Part shown: one piece after another, positions 33,052 to 42,202 of the stretch
Layout: each line of letters begins with the position of its first letter
Numbering within the stretch: the stretch's first letter is position 1
Origin: SAR202 cluster bacterium Casp-Chloro-G4
GTDB taxonomy: Bacteria; Chloroflexota; Dehalococcoidia; Lucifugimonadales; JADFKI01
Assembly: GCA_002816705.1 (NCBI GenBank)
Contig: MUCK01000049.1
Span: forward strand, 1 to 45,472
Direction of reading: 5' to 3'
Length of the DNA: 45,472 nt
Program-made: the position numbers and the translations under genes
The notes under the pieces: model-generated
Seen by the model: the letters and a program-made list of their open reading frames with translations, nothing else
Told to the model about the DNA's origin: nothing
The model's database searches: none

Positions 33052-34752
33052 CTACTGGGCAAGCATTTCCTTCACTCTGGCCACGACCTCGTTGGGGGAA
33101 AGCGTGAAGGCCTCGGCCTCTGAGCGACGCTTCATTTCGATGACGTTCTGCTTCAAATTGCGCGGGCTTACCACGAGGCGAACCGGCAATCCAAGCAGAT
33201 CGGCGTCGTTAAATTTCACCCCCGGTGACTCGGAGCGGTCGTCGTATAGCACCTCGACGCCTGCCTGCTGTAGCTGATCATAAAGGGCCTCGGCAGCCTC
33301 AGCGATCTCCGGGTTCTCTATGTTCAGTCCTATAAGCGACACGTCGTATGGGGCTATGGGCGTCGGCAGAATCATCCCCTTGTCGTCGTGGTTCTGCTCT
33401 ACGGCGGCGGCGAACAGACGGCCCACCCCAATGCCGTAGCACCCCATTATTATGGGCTGCTGTACGTCGTTCTGGTCTGGGAAGTTTGCGCCCGCGAGGT
33501 CACTGTAACGCGTGCCTAGCTTGAAGACGTGGCCAACCTCGATTCCCCGGCGAGTCGTCAGAGGCTCACCGCATTCGGGGCAGCCGAAACCATCTTCGGC
33601 CAGCGCAATGTCGGCGATAACGTCGGCCTTGAAGTCCCTTGGGTGATTGGAATTGCGCAGGTGATAGTCCGGCCTGTTGGCGCCAACTACGAAGTTAGAG
33701 CCCATATTGATGGAGTCGTCGGCGATGATGCGTATGCCTTCTAGGCCGATGGGAGACGCAGACCCGGCCACCAGGCCCTTTGCCTTAACCTCGTCTGGAG
33801 TGGCCAAACGCAGGTCTGCAACGCCGCCAAGGGCGTTATTAAGCTTGACCTCATTTACCTCAAGGTCGCCGCGAATCACGGCGAACACGATCTCGCCATC
33901 AGCCGAGTAGAACACTGCCTTCAAAGTCTTGCTGGTAGGTACGCTTAAGAATTCCGCCAGTGCTTGGATGGTCTTAATGCCGGGCGTGTGTACCTCTTCC
34001 AGGTCCAGGAGTTCCTCTGGGGCCTGCCCAGGCTTTCTGAATAGGGCTTTTTCGGCGTTGGCATAGTAGTGGCTCTTGGGGCAGATGATAATTGTGTCCT
34101 CACCAGCATCCGCCAGCATAATGAACTCGTTGGAGTCCTTGCCGCCTATCGCGCCGCTGTCGGCTTCCACCATTACGACGTCCAGTCCGCAACGCCGGAA
34201 GATGTTGTTGTACGCCTGGATCATGGCCTGATAGCTGTTGTCGAGGCCTTCTTCCGTGGCGTCGAAGCTGTACGCGTCCTTCATGTCGAACTCGCGGACG
34301 CGGATCAGGCCTCCTCTGGGACGAGGTTCATCGCGGAACTTTGTCTGAATCTGGTACACGATAAGGGGAAGGTCACGGTAGCTGTTCACGTTGGCCTTCA
34401 CCATGTTGGTGAGCAACTCTTCGTGCGTCGGCGCGAGCACCATCGGGCGTTCCCGCCGATCGTTCAATCTGAATAGCAGGGGCCCCATTATGTCTGCGCG
34501 GCCGGAATCGTCCCAAATGTCCTGGGGTTGCATTGCAGGCATGCGGACTTCCTGGCCTCCGACGGCGTTCATCTCTTCGCGGATGATCTGCTCCACTTTG
34601 CGCAGAGAACGCCATGCTAGAGGCATATAACTGTATATGCCTGATGAGACCTGGTATATCATGCCGGCCCTGAGCATAAGCCTGTGGCTTGCTAGCTCCG
34701 CCTCTGATGGGTCGTCTCTGAGAGTCTTTCCGAATAACCTTGATACGCGCAT
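33052..34752 (-). CDS. proS: Prolyl-tRNA synthetase, bacterial type
   Basis: Charges tRNA-Pro. 566 aa, the size of the bacterial form with the editing insertion between motifs 2 and 3. Class II features: motif 1 region RLMLRAGMIYQVSSGIYSYMP, motif 2 with FRDEPRPRGGLIRVREF, motif 3 GCYGIGVGRLFAAAVEQ, then the anticodon-binding domain. Its ATG directly follows the ispG stop (TAA|ATG, no gap), so the two are translationally coupled. Intact. Confidence 0.96.
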   Translation of the reverse strand: MRVSRLFGKTLRDDPSEAELASHRLMLRAGMIYQVSSGIYSYMPLAWRSLRKVEQIIREEMNAVGGQEVRMPAMQPQDIWDDSGRADIMGPLLFRLNDRRERPMVLAPTHEELLTNMVKANVNSYRDLPLIVYQIQTKFRDEPRPRGGLIRVREFDMKDAYSFDATEEGLDNSYQAMIQAYNNIFRRCGLDVVMVEADSGAIGGKDSNEFIMLADAGEDTIIICPKSHYYANAEKALFRKPGQAPEELLDLEEVHTPGIKTIQALAEFLSVPTSKTLKAVFYSADGEIVFAVIRGDLEVNEVKLNNALGGVADLRLATPDEVKAKGLVAGSASPIGLEGIRIIADDSINMGSNFVVGANRPDYHLRNSNHPRDFKADVIADIALAEDGFGCPECGEPLTTRRGIEVGHVFKLGTRYSDLAGANFPDQNDVQQPIIMGCYGIGVGRLFAAAVEQNHDDKGMILPTPIAPYDVSLIGLNIENPEIAEAAEALYDQLQQAGVEVLYDDRSESPGVKFNDADLLGLPVRLVVSPRNLKQNVIEMKRRSEAEAFTLSPNEVVARVKEMLAQ

Positions 34753-35904
34753 TTACGTCCTTGTCTCGGTTTGAAGTTCTGCCTCTACCTGCTTTACCTC
34801 TTCCATGAGGGCCGTCAGCATGTCGGCCTCCGCCACGATGCGGGACTTCTTCCCTTTGCGGAATATGATAGCCCTGCCCGCTCCGGCGGCGATTCCCACG
34901 TCGGCATCCTTTGCCTCGCCGGGTCCGTTGACCTCGCATCCCATGACTGCGACCTTGATAGGAGACTTGATCTTACGTAGCAGCTCGTCTACGTCGTTGG
35001 CGAGCTGTCGTATGTCTACGTCGGCGCGACCACAACTTGGGCATGCCACCAGGACTGTGCCCTCTTTGCGGATTTCCAGTGCCTTCAGTATCTCGAAGCC
35101 GGTGTAGATTTCCTCACGGGGGTCGTCGCTCAGCGATACCCTGATAGTGTCGCCAATGCCGTCGTATAGCAGCATGCCCAGGCCTATGGCGCTACGGATA
35201 CTGCCGGACTTGGCTGTGCCCGCCTCGGTGATGCCAAGGTGGAATGGGTACGGCACCATGTCGGCTAACCGGCGGTACGCCTCTACAGTCGTGTCGATGT
35301 CGAAGGCTTTGAGAGAAATCTTGATAAGGTCGAAATCCAGGTTCTCCAGGATACCGATCTCCCACAAGCCTGTCTGCACCATGTGGTCGACGGCGGAATA
35401 CTCGCCCTCTGCCGCCTCGCTTGCCTTGGGCAGGGTGTTCACCCCGTCAGTGTGCCTGGAAAGGCCTCTGGTGATTCCGATGCCGCCCACGGGAGGAAGG
35501 CTACCGAAGTTCACGCCAATGCGAATAGGCACCTGCCTGGCCTTGGCCTCGCGCACCACCTCTTCCACTTTCTCACGGTCCCGTATGTTGCCTGGATTCA
35601 AGCGCAGGCAGTCCACGCCGCTCTCCAGGGCTTGCAATGCCAGCTGATGGTGAAAGTGAATATCAGCGATAACCGGAATACGAGTCTGGCGTTTGATCTC
35701 AGCCAGTGCCTTGGCCGCTTCCATGTCGGGTACTGCGCACCGGATGATCTCGCATCCAGCCTCTTCCAGGCCCTTGATTTGCGCCACGGTGGCCTTCACG
35801 TCGCGGGTGTCGGTCTTGGTCATGGACTGCACGGTTACAGGGGCGTCTCCCCCGACTTTGACGTCGCCCACGTTCAGTGCTTTGGTTACGCGCCGCTTTC
35901 TCAT
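34753..35904 (-). CDS. ispG: 4-hydroxy-3-methylbut-2-en-1-yl diphosphate synthase
   Basis: MEP-pathway enzyme that converts MEcPP to HMBPP with a 4Fe-4S cluster. 383 aa, TIM barrel then a C-terminal cluster domain with CPSCGR and GCEVNGPGEA cysteines. VTVQSMTKTDTRDV and the RIGVNFGSLPP strand are as in IspG. The ATG (35902-35904) has GGAG 6 nt upstream; the TTG 12 nt before it overlaps that site and is rejected. Separated from rseP by a terminator, coupled to proS downstream. Together with dxr it shows the organism makes isoprenoids by the MEP route. Confidence 0.96.
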   Translation of the reverse strand: MRKRRVTKALNVGDVKVGGDAPVTVQSMTKTDTRDVKATVAQIKGLEEAGCEIIRCAVPDMEAAKALAEIKRQTRIPVIADIHFHHQLALQALESGVDCLRLNPGNIRDREKVEEVVREAKARQVPIRIGVNFGSLPPVGGIGITRGLSRHTDGVNTLPKASEAAEGEYSAVDHMVQTGLWEIGILENLDFDLIKISLKAFDIDTTVEAYRRLADMVPYPFHLGITEAGTAKSGSIRSAIGLGMLLYDGIGDTIRVSLSDDPREEIYTGFEILKALEIRKEGTVLVACPSCGRADVDIRQLANDVDELLRKIKSPIKVAVMGCEVNGPGEAKDADVGIAAGAGRAIIFRKGKKSRIVAEADMLTALMEEVKQVEAELQTETRT

Positions 35905-35969
35905 TTCGTGCTCCAACTGATAACGTCATGAATCGCCGGGCCAATGCCAAATGCCCACTTAGCAAAAGA

Positions 35970-36004
35970 AAACGGCAAGCCCAGGTTCGTCAGGCTTGCC
36001 GTTT
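35970..36004 (-). terminator. Intrinsic terminator between rseP and ispG
   Basis: Stem AAACGGCAAGCC (35970-35981) / GGCTTGCCGTTT (35993-36004), 11-nt loop; on the minus strand it is followed by TCTTTTGC. It ends the long rpsB-to-rseP transcript before ispG. Confidence 0.85.
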
Positions 36005-36088
36005 ATTTTTATTTCGATCTACCGGTGCCCTAAGCCTATCTAGCCTAACGCATAAGCATGCTGCCATTCAAGTTGCGATTTTGTCTCA

Positions 36089-37552
36089 CTACGGCAAAAG
36101 ACTGTCGCCGTTTATCAGACGCTGCACGTCCACGAAGGTAATGATGACGATCAGGCTTATAAGCACAACAAAGCCTACCATGTGGACCATGCCCTCGCGC
36201 TGCGCTGAAACTTTCTTCCCCCGTCGCACCCATTCGATCAAGACGAAAAGCAGCCTGCCGCCGTCCAACGCAGGGATTGGCAAGATGTTAACGACTCCAA
36301 GGCTGATACTGATTAGCGCCATGAATTCGATCAGTGGGGATATTCCTACTTGTGCGACCTGCCCGGTTACGCTGGCAATGCCCACAGGCCCCGCAAGGCC
36401 GGGATCGGGGCCGCCCACGGTCCATCGGGCGATGCCGTTCTTGGATATAAGTACCACGTCCCGCATGCGTCCGAGCGACATTGGCACTGCTTCAGTAATT
36501 GAGTAACTGCGTTTCACTACGCTTTCGTTGGCGGTGCCGATGAGCACGCCCAGGGCTCCCTGTGTCATCTCTTCTCCAAGCAACAATTCGGGATTGTATC
36601 GCTGGGCATCGGCCAAGGACACCTGTTTGCTAGGATCAGTGACTGTCTCAACCACCATCAACGTCGGAGGATTAAGCCTCGGCTCTATGGTCAAAACTTC
36701 TGGTTGGGCAGAAATAATCTCCGGTACGGGATTGCCGGTAATGAATGCGCCCCGCATTACGGTGACATCGGTGGGTGATCCCAATCGAGCCATGATTCGC
36801 TGTATGAGGTCAACGTGGTTGTCTATCTCTTCGCCATCTACGGCAACAATCATATCCCCAGCATTAATGCCGGCCATTTGAGCAGGAGAGCCTGGCGCCA
36901 CGCCATTAATGACTACGGTTCCCACGATGGCGTCCTGCGGCAGCAGGAGGATTATGGTAAAAACTATCGCTGGGAAAAGCAGGTTCATGAAAGAGCCGGC
37001 GCAGAGGACTATTACCCGCTTGAGCACGCTCTGATCGCCGAAATCGACCTCTACAGGTTGTGCCGTGGCCTGCTCTATTACAGCGCTGGTCCTGACGTAG
37101 ACAACGTTCTTGTCCGCCTCGTTTTCCTGGCCTACTAGCGTGCCTTTTTCAATGGCCTCGCCGTGTTCGCCCACCATGCGGACGAAGCCGCCCAGGGGAA
37201 TCCAGTTGATGGAGTAAATTGTGCCATGAGGCTTGAAGCGGATGCCCAACATTCGTGGCGGAAATCCGAAGCCGAACTCTTTCACGGTTATGCCGAACAA
37301 CTTGGCCGTCAGGAAGTGGCCTAGTTCGTGGATGAATATCAGGAACCCCAGAACGGGGAATATAAGCATCCAGCCCTGCGGTCGCAGTATTACGAAAAGC
37401 ACTACTGCTATGACGATGGGAATGTAAGCTATCCAGCGCCTGCGGATAAGCGCACTCATGTTGGATATCGGGAGAACGTACCAGAGAACGCCTGAAATTA
37501 GCGCTCCAAACGTCAGAAGAAGGATTTCCCAGATGGGTAGCCCAGCAAACAA
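36089..37552 (-). CDS. rseP: Site-2-type intramembrane zinc metalloprotease
   Basis: 487 aa, M50 family. The zinc motif HELGHFLTAK lies in an early membrane helix; a PDZ domain (GVAPGSPAQMAGINAGDMIVAVDGEEI) follows, and the third ligand is in NILPIPALDGGRLLF near the C-terminus. Two extra helices precede the HELGH helix. The family cleaves anti-sigma factors or clears signal-peptide remnants in the membrane. The TTG start (37550-37552) has GGAGG 5-6 nt upstream. It sits in the conserved dxr-rseP order, its start 2 bp after the dxr stop. Confidence 0.93.
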   Translation of the reverse strand: MFAGLPIWEILLLTFGALISGVLWYVLPISNMSALIRRRWIAYIPIVIAVVLFVILRPQGWMLIFPVLGFLIFIHELGHFLTAKLFGITVKEFGFGFPPRMLGIRFKPHGTIYSINWIPLGGFVRMVGEHGEAIEKGTLVGQENEADKNVVYVRTSAVIEQATAQPVEVDFGDQSVLKRVIVLCAGSFMNLLFPAIVFTIILLLPQDAIVGTVVINGVAPGSPAQMAGINAGDMIVAVDGEEIDNHVDLIQRIMARLGSPTDVTVMRGAFITGNPVPEIISAQPEVLTIEPRLNPPTLMVVETVTDPSKQVSLADAQRYNPELLLGEEMTQGALGVLIGTANESVVKRSYSITEAVPMSLGRMRDVVLISKNGIARWTVGGPDPGLAGPVGIASVTGQVAQVGISPLIEFMALISISLGVVNILPIPALDGGRLLFVLIEWVRRGKKVSAQREGMVHMVGFVVLISLIVIITFVDVQRLINGDSLLP

Positions 37553-37553
37553 C

Positions 37554-38696
37554 CTAACCCTCCACTATTTGGCTAACCTTCTCTCTGGCCCGCGATGCCG
37601 CGTCTATGGTCTCACCCAGGGAAGGCTCTTTTATACTTTGATGCTCTTTAAGCGCTTCCCGGATCAGAGTTGGTATTTCCAGAAAGCCGATCTTGCCTGA
37701 CAGGAACAGGTCCACAGCCATGTCGTTGGCCCCACATAGGGCGGCAGGCCAGGTTCCTTCCCTTCTTGCGAAATCGATTGCCATGTCGAAGCAAGGATAA
37801 CGCTCCGCTTCGTAAGGCTCAAAATTCAGCGAGCCAGTTGCCACGGCATCGAACTGTCGGATACTTTCATTATAAACCCTATCTGGATAGAACAAAGCGT
37901 ACTGAATGGGCAGTCGCATATCGGGCGGACTTATCTGTGCCTTAACTGATCCATCTACAAACTCCACCATCGAGTGAATGATGCTCTGAGGATGGATGAC
38001 GATTTCGATGTCATCCCACGGAACGTTGAACAGCCATCGCGCCTCTATGACCTCAAATGCCTTGTTCATCATCGTGGCCGAATCGATGGTGATCTTGGCC
38101 CCCATCTTCCATGTGGGGTGAGCCAGCGCCTGGTCTGGAGTAACGTCCGAAAGCTTTTCCAGTGGCGTTTTGCGGAAAGCTCCTCCGGATGCCGTGATAA
38201 TCAGCCTGGAAACTTTTTGCTCTTCACCTCTAAGGCACTGCCAAATTGCGTTAGGCTCGCTATCCATCGGGAATAGTGACACGCCCTTCTTGCGGGCCGC
38301 CTCTGTTACGAGCTGGCCGCAAATCACGACCGTTTCCTTGTTGGCCAGCGCAATGTTCTTGCCGGCTTCAATGGCGGCGAAGGTGGCAGGTATAGCGACA
38401 TCCCCGACGGTGGCGGTAACTACCGTGTCCACAATAGGGTCCGTTACCATGTCCAGCAGGTTGCGGTGTTCGCTTCCGTTAAGGGCTATAAAAGCCTTTT
38501 CGTCTTCAGTACCCTCGCACGACACGAAATTGGGGTGGAACTCCTCAACCTGTGCCCGGAGTAAATCCAGACTACGCCGAGCCGCCAGGCCAACCACGTC
38601 GAAGTTGGCGGGGAAGGTACGTACGATATCCAACGTCTGTGTGCCGACGGAGCCTGTGGAGCCTAGAACGACAAGCCGTTTTGAAGTGTTTCCCAT
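37554..38696 (-). CDS. dxr: 1-deoxy-D-xylulose 5-phosphate reductoisomerase
   Basis: First committed MEP-pathway step, DXP to MEP with NADPH. 380 aa. NADPH-binding VVLGSTGSVGTQTLD, then ANKETVVICG, metal/substrate segments MDSEPNAIWQCL, ASGGAFRKTP and MGAKITIDSATMMNKAFEVIEA, all intact. The ATG lies inside the end of cdsA (34-nt overlap); homologues start at about this place. Part of the uppS-cdsA-dxr-rseP run. Confidence 0.96.
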   Translation of the reverse strand: MGNTSKRLVVLGSTGSVGTQTLDIVRTFPANFDVVGLAARRSLDLLRAQVEEFHPNFVSCEGTEDEKAFIALNGSEHRNLLDMVTDPIVDTVVTATVGDVAIPATFAAIEAGKNIALANKETVVICGQLVTEAARKKGVSLFPMDSEPNAIWQCLRGEEQKVSRLIITASGGAFRKTPLEKLSDVTPDQALAHPTWKMGAKITIDSATMMNKAFEVIEARWLFNVPWDDIEIVIHPQSIIHSMVEFVDGSVKAQISPPDMRLPIQYALFYPDRVYNESIRQFDAVATGSLNFEPYEAERYPCFDMAIDFARREGTWPAALCGANDMAVDLFLSGKIGFLEIPTLIREALKEHQSIKEPSLGETIDAASRAREKVSQIVEG

Positions 38697-39487
38697 GACA
38701 CGAAATAATACACGACTACAAGGTTCAAAACAATTGAATCCAGGCGGTCTAGAACCCCTCCGTGTCCCGGTATAAGGGCACCCGAATCTTTGACGTCAGC
38801 AAGTCTCTTAATTCGCGACTCCGCCAAATCACCCAGTTGCCCGACTACGCCAATCAGGCTTCCTAGTATTAGCGCCTCCCATAATGAAACGTTCAGACCC
38901 AGGACGTAGTTAGCTGCCAGAGAGGCTCCCACCGCTCCAATCATTCCGCCTACTGCACCTTCAATGGTCTTGGACGGGCTTATAGAGGGGGCTAGAGGCG
39001 TCCTTCCAATAAACTTACCTACGAAATACGCAGAAGTATCTGTGGCGAAAGTAACCAGCAGTAGGAAAAGCACCCACTCCCTGCCCTGTTCTAACGCTCG
39101 AAGCAGGGGTAGATGAGAGAGGAATCCGCCAGCGTAGAGGATTATCGCCAAGGCTGTCACTGGCCGGGCGAAGGCCATTTGCCGACCCCTGTTCGCGACA
39201 AGCCAGGCTAACAACGCTACGGAAAGTACCGCCAGGGCGAAGGTAATGGCGTTTGGCGGCACGGACGTGCGTGATAAGACGTGAGCTATGGCGACTAGAG
39301 CGACCACGGGTACGGTGACCAGGGGAATCGATACGTAGTGTCCCCACCGCCTTGCCATCAAAGTCAACTCTATGGACGCCACGGCAGCCACTAATGTCAC
39401 GAGGGCGGAAAACCAGATCTCCCCTATCCAGACAGCGGCAAACAGAAGAGGTAATCCCACCAGGGCGGTGATAAAGCGAATTAGCAC
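38663..39487 (-). CDS. cdsA: Phosphatidate cytidylyltransferase
   Basis: Makes CDP-diacylglycerol from phosphatidate and CTP, the branch point of phospholipid synthesis. 274 aa, about eight membrane helices. The family signature is complete near the C-terminus: SRIKRLADVKDSGALIPGHGG followed by LDRLDS. GTG start. Its end overlaps dxr by 34 nt in another frame. Preceded by uppS in the usual order. Confidence 0.94.
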   Translation of the reverse strand: MLIRFITALVGLPLLFAAVWIGEIWFSALVTLVAAVASIELTLMARRWGHYVSIPLVTVPVVALVAIAHVLSRTSVPPNAITFALAVLSVALLAWLVANRGRQMAFARPVTALAIILYAGGFLSHLPLLRALEQGREWVLFLLLVTFATDTSAYFVGKFIGRTPLAPSISPSKTIEGAVGGMIGAVGASLAANYVLGLNVSLWEALILGSLIGVVGQLGDLAESRIKRLADVKDSGALIPGHGGVLDRLDSIVLNLVVVYYFVSWETLQNGLSF

Positions 39488-39528
39488 TGGATGTCCTGAT
39501 GTCCTAACAAACCCGGGAAAGCCCTAGT

Positions 39529-40257
39529 CTAGAGGACCTTTCCGAATCTACGTTGGCGCTGTCCGTAGGCTTCGATCGCCTTGGCTACTTCAGTTTCGTC
39601 GAAGTCTGGCCAATAAACTGGCGTGGAGTAGTACTCGGCGTAAGCGGCCTGCCAGATAAGGAAGTTGCTAAGGCGCAACTCACCGGCGGTTCGAATAATA
39701 AGGTCTGGATCGGGGATACCATCAGTGTGTAGGTAGCCAGCCAGCAGTTCCTCGGTGATGTCTTCGGCCTTCACACCGTCGCGTATGATGGCCTGCACTG
39801 CGCTGGTGATCTCGGCTCGTCCTCCGTAGTCGAAGGCCACGTTGAGGATGAGGCGGGTATTGTTCTTAGTTAACTCCACGCTGTCCAGAATGGCCTGTTG
39901 CAGGCCTGGTGATAGCCTGTCCAGCCGTCCAAGGTGTTGTATACGCACACCCTCCTGGTGCAGGTCTTCGGACTCTTTACGGATAACCTCTCGGATTATG
40001 GAGATAAGGGTCTGGACCTCTTCTCCGGGTCTATCCCAATTCTCTGTGGAGAATGCGAACAGCGTAACGTAATCCACTCCGTGTTGAACGAAGGCCTTAA
40101 TGACGTTACGGATATTGTCGGTGCCGGCGCGGTGTCCGTCGGACCTGGAGCGGCCCTGGCTGGTAGCCCACCGACCGTTGCCGTCCATAATAATCGCAAC
40201 GTGCTTTGGTATCGCCAGCAGTTGGGCATTATCGGAGGTCTGCTGGGAGGTATTCAA
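39529..40257 (-). CDS. uppS: Isoprenyl (undecaprenyl) diphosphate synthase
   Basis: Cis-prenyltransferase that builds the C55 (or similar) lipid carrier for cell-wall and glycan synthesis. 242 aa. Signatures: IIMDGNGRWA at the N-terminus, FAFSTENWDRP in the middle, and DLIIRTAGELRLSNFLIWQ...WPDF near the end. The TTG start is accepted since no ATG lies in the first 20 codons. Chain length cannot be told; a UbiA-family user of polyprenyl phosphate is present at 7.3 kb. Confidence 0.94.
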   Translation of the reverse strand: MNTSQQTSDNAQLLAIPKHVAIIMDGNGRWATSQGRSRSDGHRAGTDNIRNVIKAFVQHGVDYVTLFAFSTENWDRPGEEVQTLISIIREVIRKESEDLHQEGVRIQHLGRLDRLSPGLQQAILDSVELTKNNTRLILNVAFDYGGRAEITSAVQAIIRDGVKAEDITEELLAGYLHTDGIPDPDLIIRTAGELRLSNFLIWQAAYAEYYSTPVYWPDFDETEVAKAIEAYGQRQRRFGKVL

Positions 40258-40285
40258 GCCTCTAATTCCTTCACCCTGAGGTGGC

Positions 40286-40849
40286 TCAAACCTCCATTAC
40301 CTCCGACTCTTTCCCTGATTTTACATCGTTCATCTGGACGGAGAACCTGTCGGTGATACCCTGAAGTTTTTCCTGGGCTCTGTGCCCGTCGTCCTGGGAA
40401 ATTTCCTTGTTCTTTTCCAGCGATCGGAGCGCCTCAAGGCTGTCGCGACGAATATTTCGGATGGACACCAGTCCCTCCTCGACCTTCCTGCCAACCATGC
40501 GAACTAGCTCTTTGCGGCGGTCCTCGGTCAACGCTGGAAGGTTGATTCGTATGGCGGTGCCGTCGTTGTTGGGGACCAGGCCCATGTCCGACGTTAAGAT
40601 TCCCTTTTCAACTTCCTTCATCACCTGCTTATCCCAAGGCTGGATCATCAGGGATCGGGCCTCGGGCACGGAGATTGTGGCCAGTTGACTCAGCGGCGTA
40701 GGTACGCCATAGTAGTCGACCATGATGCTCTCGACCAGAGCGGGTGATGCTCTTCCTGTTCGTACGGTATTCAGGTCCCTCTGCAAGGCCTCGACGGATT
40801 TTTGCATACGGGAGTCGGTTTCAGCGAGGACTTCTTCTACGGTGGCCAT
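40286..40849 (-). CDS. frr: Ribosome recycling factor
   Basis: Splits post-termination ribosomes with EF-G. 187 aa, normal. Begins MATVEEVLAETDSRMQKSVE with the family's LNTVRTGRASPALVESIMVDYYG and the C-terminal long helices. AAGGAG lies 6 nt before the ATG; the frame extends upstream but those residues are not family-like. pyrH ends 28 bp upstream, in the usual order. Confidence 0.97.
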   Translation of the reverse strand: MATVEEVLAETDSRMQKSVEALQRDLNTVRTGRASPALVESIMVDYYGVPTPLSQLATISVPEARSLMIQPWDKQVMKEVEKGILTSDMGLVPNNDGTAIRINLPALTEDRRKELVRMVGRKVEEGLVSIRNIRRDSLEALRSLEKNKEISQDDGHRAQEKLQGITDRFSVQMNDVKSGKESEVMEV

Positions 40850-40877
40850 GTTTCGCTCCTTCTCGCTGCGTGGGAGA

Positions 40878-41630
40878 TCAGTTAAGAACTGGACTGCTCG
40901 ATACAAGGGAACCCAACTGCTCGCCAGCCATGATTTTCTCTATGGTGCCGCTGGTGAATAGGTCAAACACAATAATCGGTAGATTGTTGTCCATACAAAG
41001 GGACAGCGCCGTGGAATCCATTACTCCCAGTTGCTTTTCCAGCGCTTCCCGATGGGTTATGAAATCGAACTTCTTGGCGTCGGGGTTGATATTGGGGTCC
41101 GATGCGTAGACGCCATCGATTTTATTCTTGGCCATGAGGAGGACTTTTGCGTCAATCTCAATGGCTCTGAGCGCGGCGGCCGTATCGGTGGTCATGAAGG
41201 GGTTGCCTGTGCCGCCGGCGAATATCACGACCCGTTTTTTCTCCAGGTGTCTTATCGCCTTTCGCCTGATGTAGGGCTCCGCTATCTGCTGCACATTAAT
41301 GGCGCTCTGGGTTCTTACTTCGAGGCCATGTCGCCGCTCCAACTCATCCTGAAGGGCCAACGCGTTGATAATAGTGCCCAGCATGCCTGCGTAGTCCGCA
41401 GTAGCCCTGTCCATGCCGGCGGCCTCAGCCTGCCAACCTCGGAGGATATTGCCTCCCCCGACTACCACGCCTAACTCTACGCCCATATCCCAAACGTTTT
41501 TGATCTGCTGAGCAAGGTACTTCACCGCGCCTGGATCAGTACCAAAGCCACGGCCCCCTGTAAATGATTCGCCGCTTAGCTTGAGCAGGGTGCGAGAGTG
41601 GACGGCCTTACCGTTGGGGCTATTTGCCAC
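40878..41630 (-). CDS. pyrH: UMP kinase
   Basis: Phosphorylates UMP to UDP, hexameric amino-acid-kinase fold. 250 aa. Seen: [42 protein letters not shown] and [22 protein letters not shown] start (41628-41630) 5 bp after the tsf stop, GGGAG 10 nt upstream. Normal member of the rpsB-tsf-pyrH-frr set. Confidence 0.96.
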   Translation of the reverse strand: MANSPNGKAVHSRTLLKLSGESFTGGRGFGTDPGAVKYLAQQIKNVWDMGVELGVVVGGGNILRGWQAEAAGMDRATADYAGMLGTIINALALQDELERRHGLEVRTQSAINVQQIAEPYIRRKAIRHLEKKRVVIFAGGTGNPFMTTDTAAALRAIEIDAKVLLMAKNKIDGVYASDPNINPDAKKFDFITHREALEKQLGVMDSTALSLCMDNNLPIIVFDLFTSGTIEKIMAGEQLGSLVSSSPVLN

Positions 41631-41635
41631 AGGTG

Positions 41636-42139
41636 CTATTCTCCCAACGCGAACCTGGTGAACCTTCGGACCTTGATGTTTTCACCCAACTTCCCTATGG
41701 ATTCATTGACCAGGTCCTGGATGGTCTTGCTGGGATCCTTTATGAACGGCTGTTGCATGAGCACAGCCTCCTGAGGGACATCAGTCTCGCCCTCGGGAAT
41801 ATCGTCGGAGTCGATGAATGCAGGCGCCATGGCCGCAACCTGCATGGCAACGTCGTGCGCAAGTTCCTTGAAGTCGTCAGTGCGAGCGACAAAGTCTGTT
41901 TCGCAGTTGATCTCCAGAAGGACACCTATGCGTCCGCCGCTGTGTATGTATGACTCTATTGAGCCCTCTCCGGTGGCCCGGGAAGACTTCTTCGCCGCGC
42001 TGGCGATGCCCATCCTGGACAAAATTTCAGTCGCCTTATCAAGGTCGCCGTTGGCCTCTTCCAGCGCCCTCTTGCAGTCCATTACACCTGCACTGGTGCG
42101 CTCGCGTAAAGCCTTGATGGTTTCCAAACTGGTAGTCAA
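41636..42139 (-). CDS. tsf: Elongation factor Ts, short form
   Basis: Nucleotide exchange factor for EF-Tu. 167 aa, the short form seen in Thermus and Chloroflexota rather than the 280-aa E. coli form. N-terminal UBA-like domain [21 protein letters not shown], then NCETDFVAR, the EF-Tu contact motif, in a single core domain. TTG start with GGGGA 6 nt upstream. A 13-bp hairpin separates it from rpsB. Confidence 0.95.
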   Translation of the reverse strand: MTTSLETIKALRERTSAGVMDCKRALEEANGDLDKATEILSRMGIASAAKKSSRATGEGSIESYIHSGGRIGVLLEINCETDFVARTDDFKELAHDVAMQVAAMAPAFIDSDDIPEGETDVPQEAVLMQQPFIKDPSKTIQDLVNESIGKLGENIKVRRFTRFALGE

Positions 42140-42156
42140 TTCTATTCCCCAAATAA

Positions 42157-42188
42157 TCTACACGGTATCTAGCTTGATACCGTGTAGA
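42157..42188 (-). terminator. Intercistronic hairpin between rpsB and tsf
   Basis: Perfect 13-bp stem TCTACACGGTATC / GATACCGTGTAGA with a 6-nt loop. On the minus strand it lies after rpsB and before tsf. No long U-tract follows, so it is more likely an attenuator or processing signal that lowers tsf output than a full stop. Confidence 0.55.
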
Positions 42189-42202
42189 AAGTAAATCCTA
42201 AG

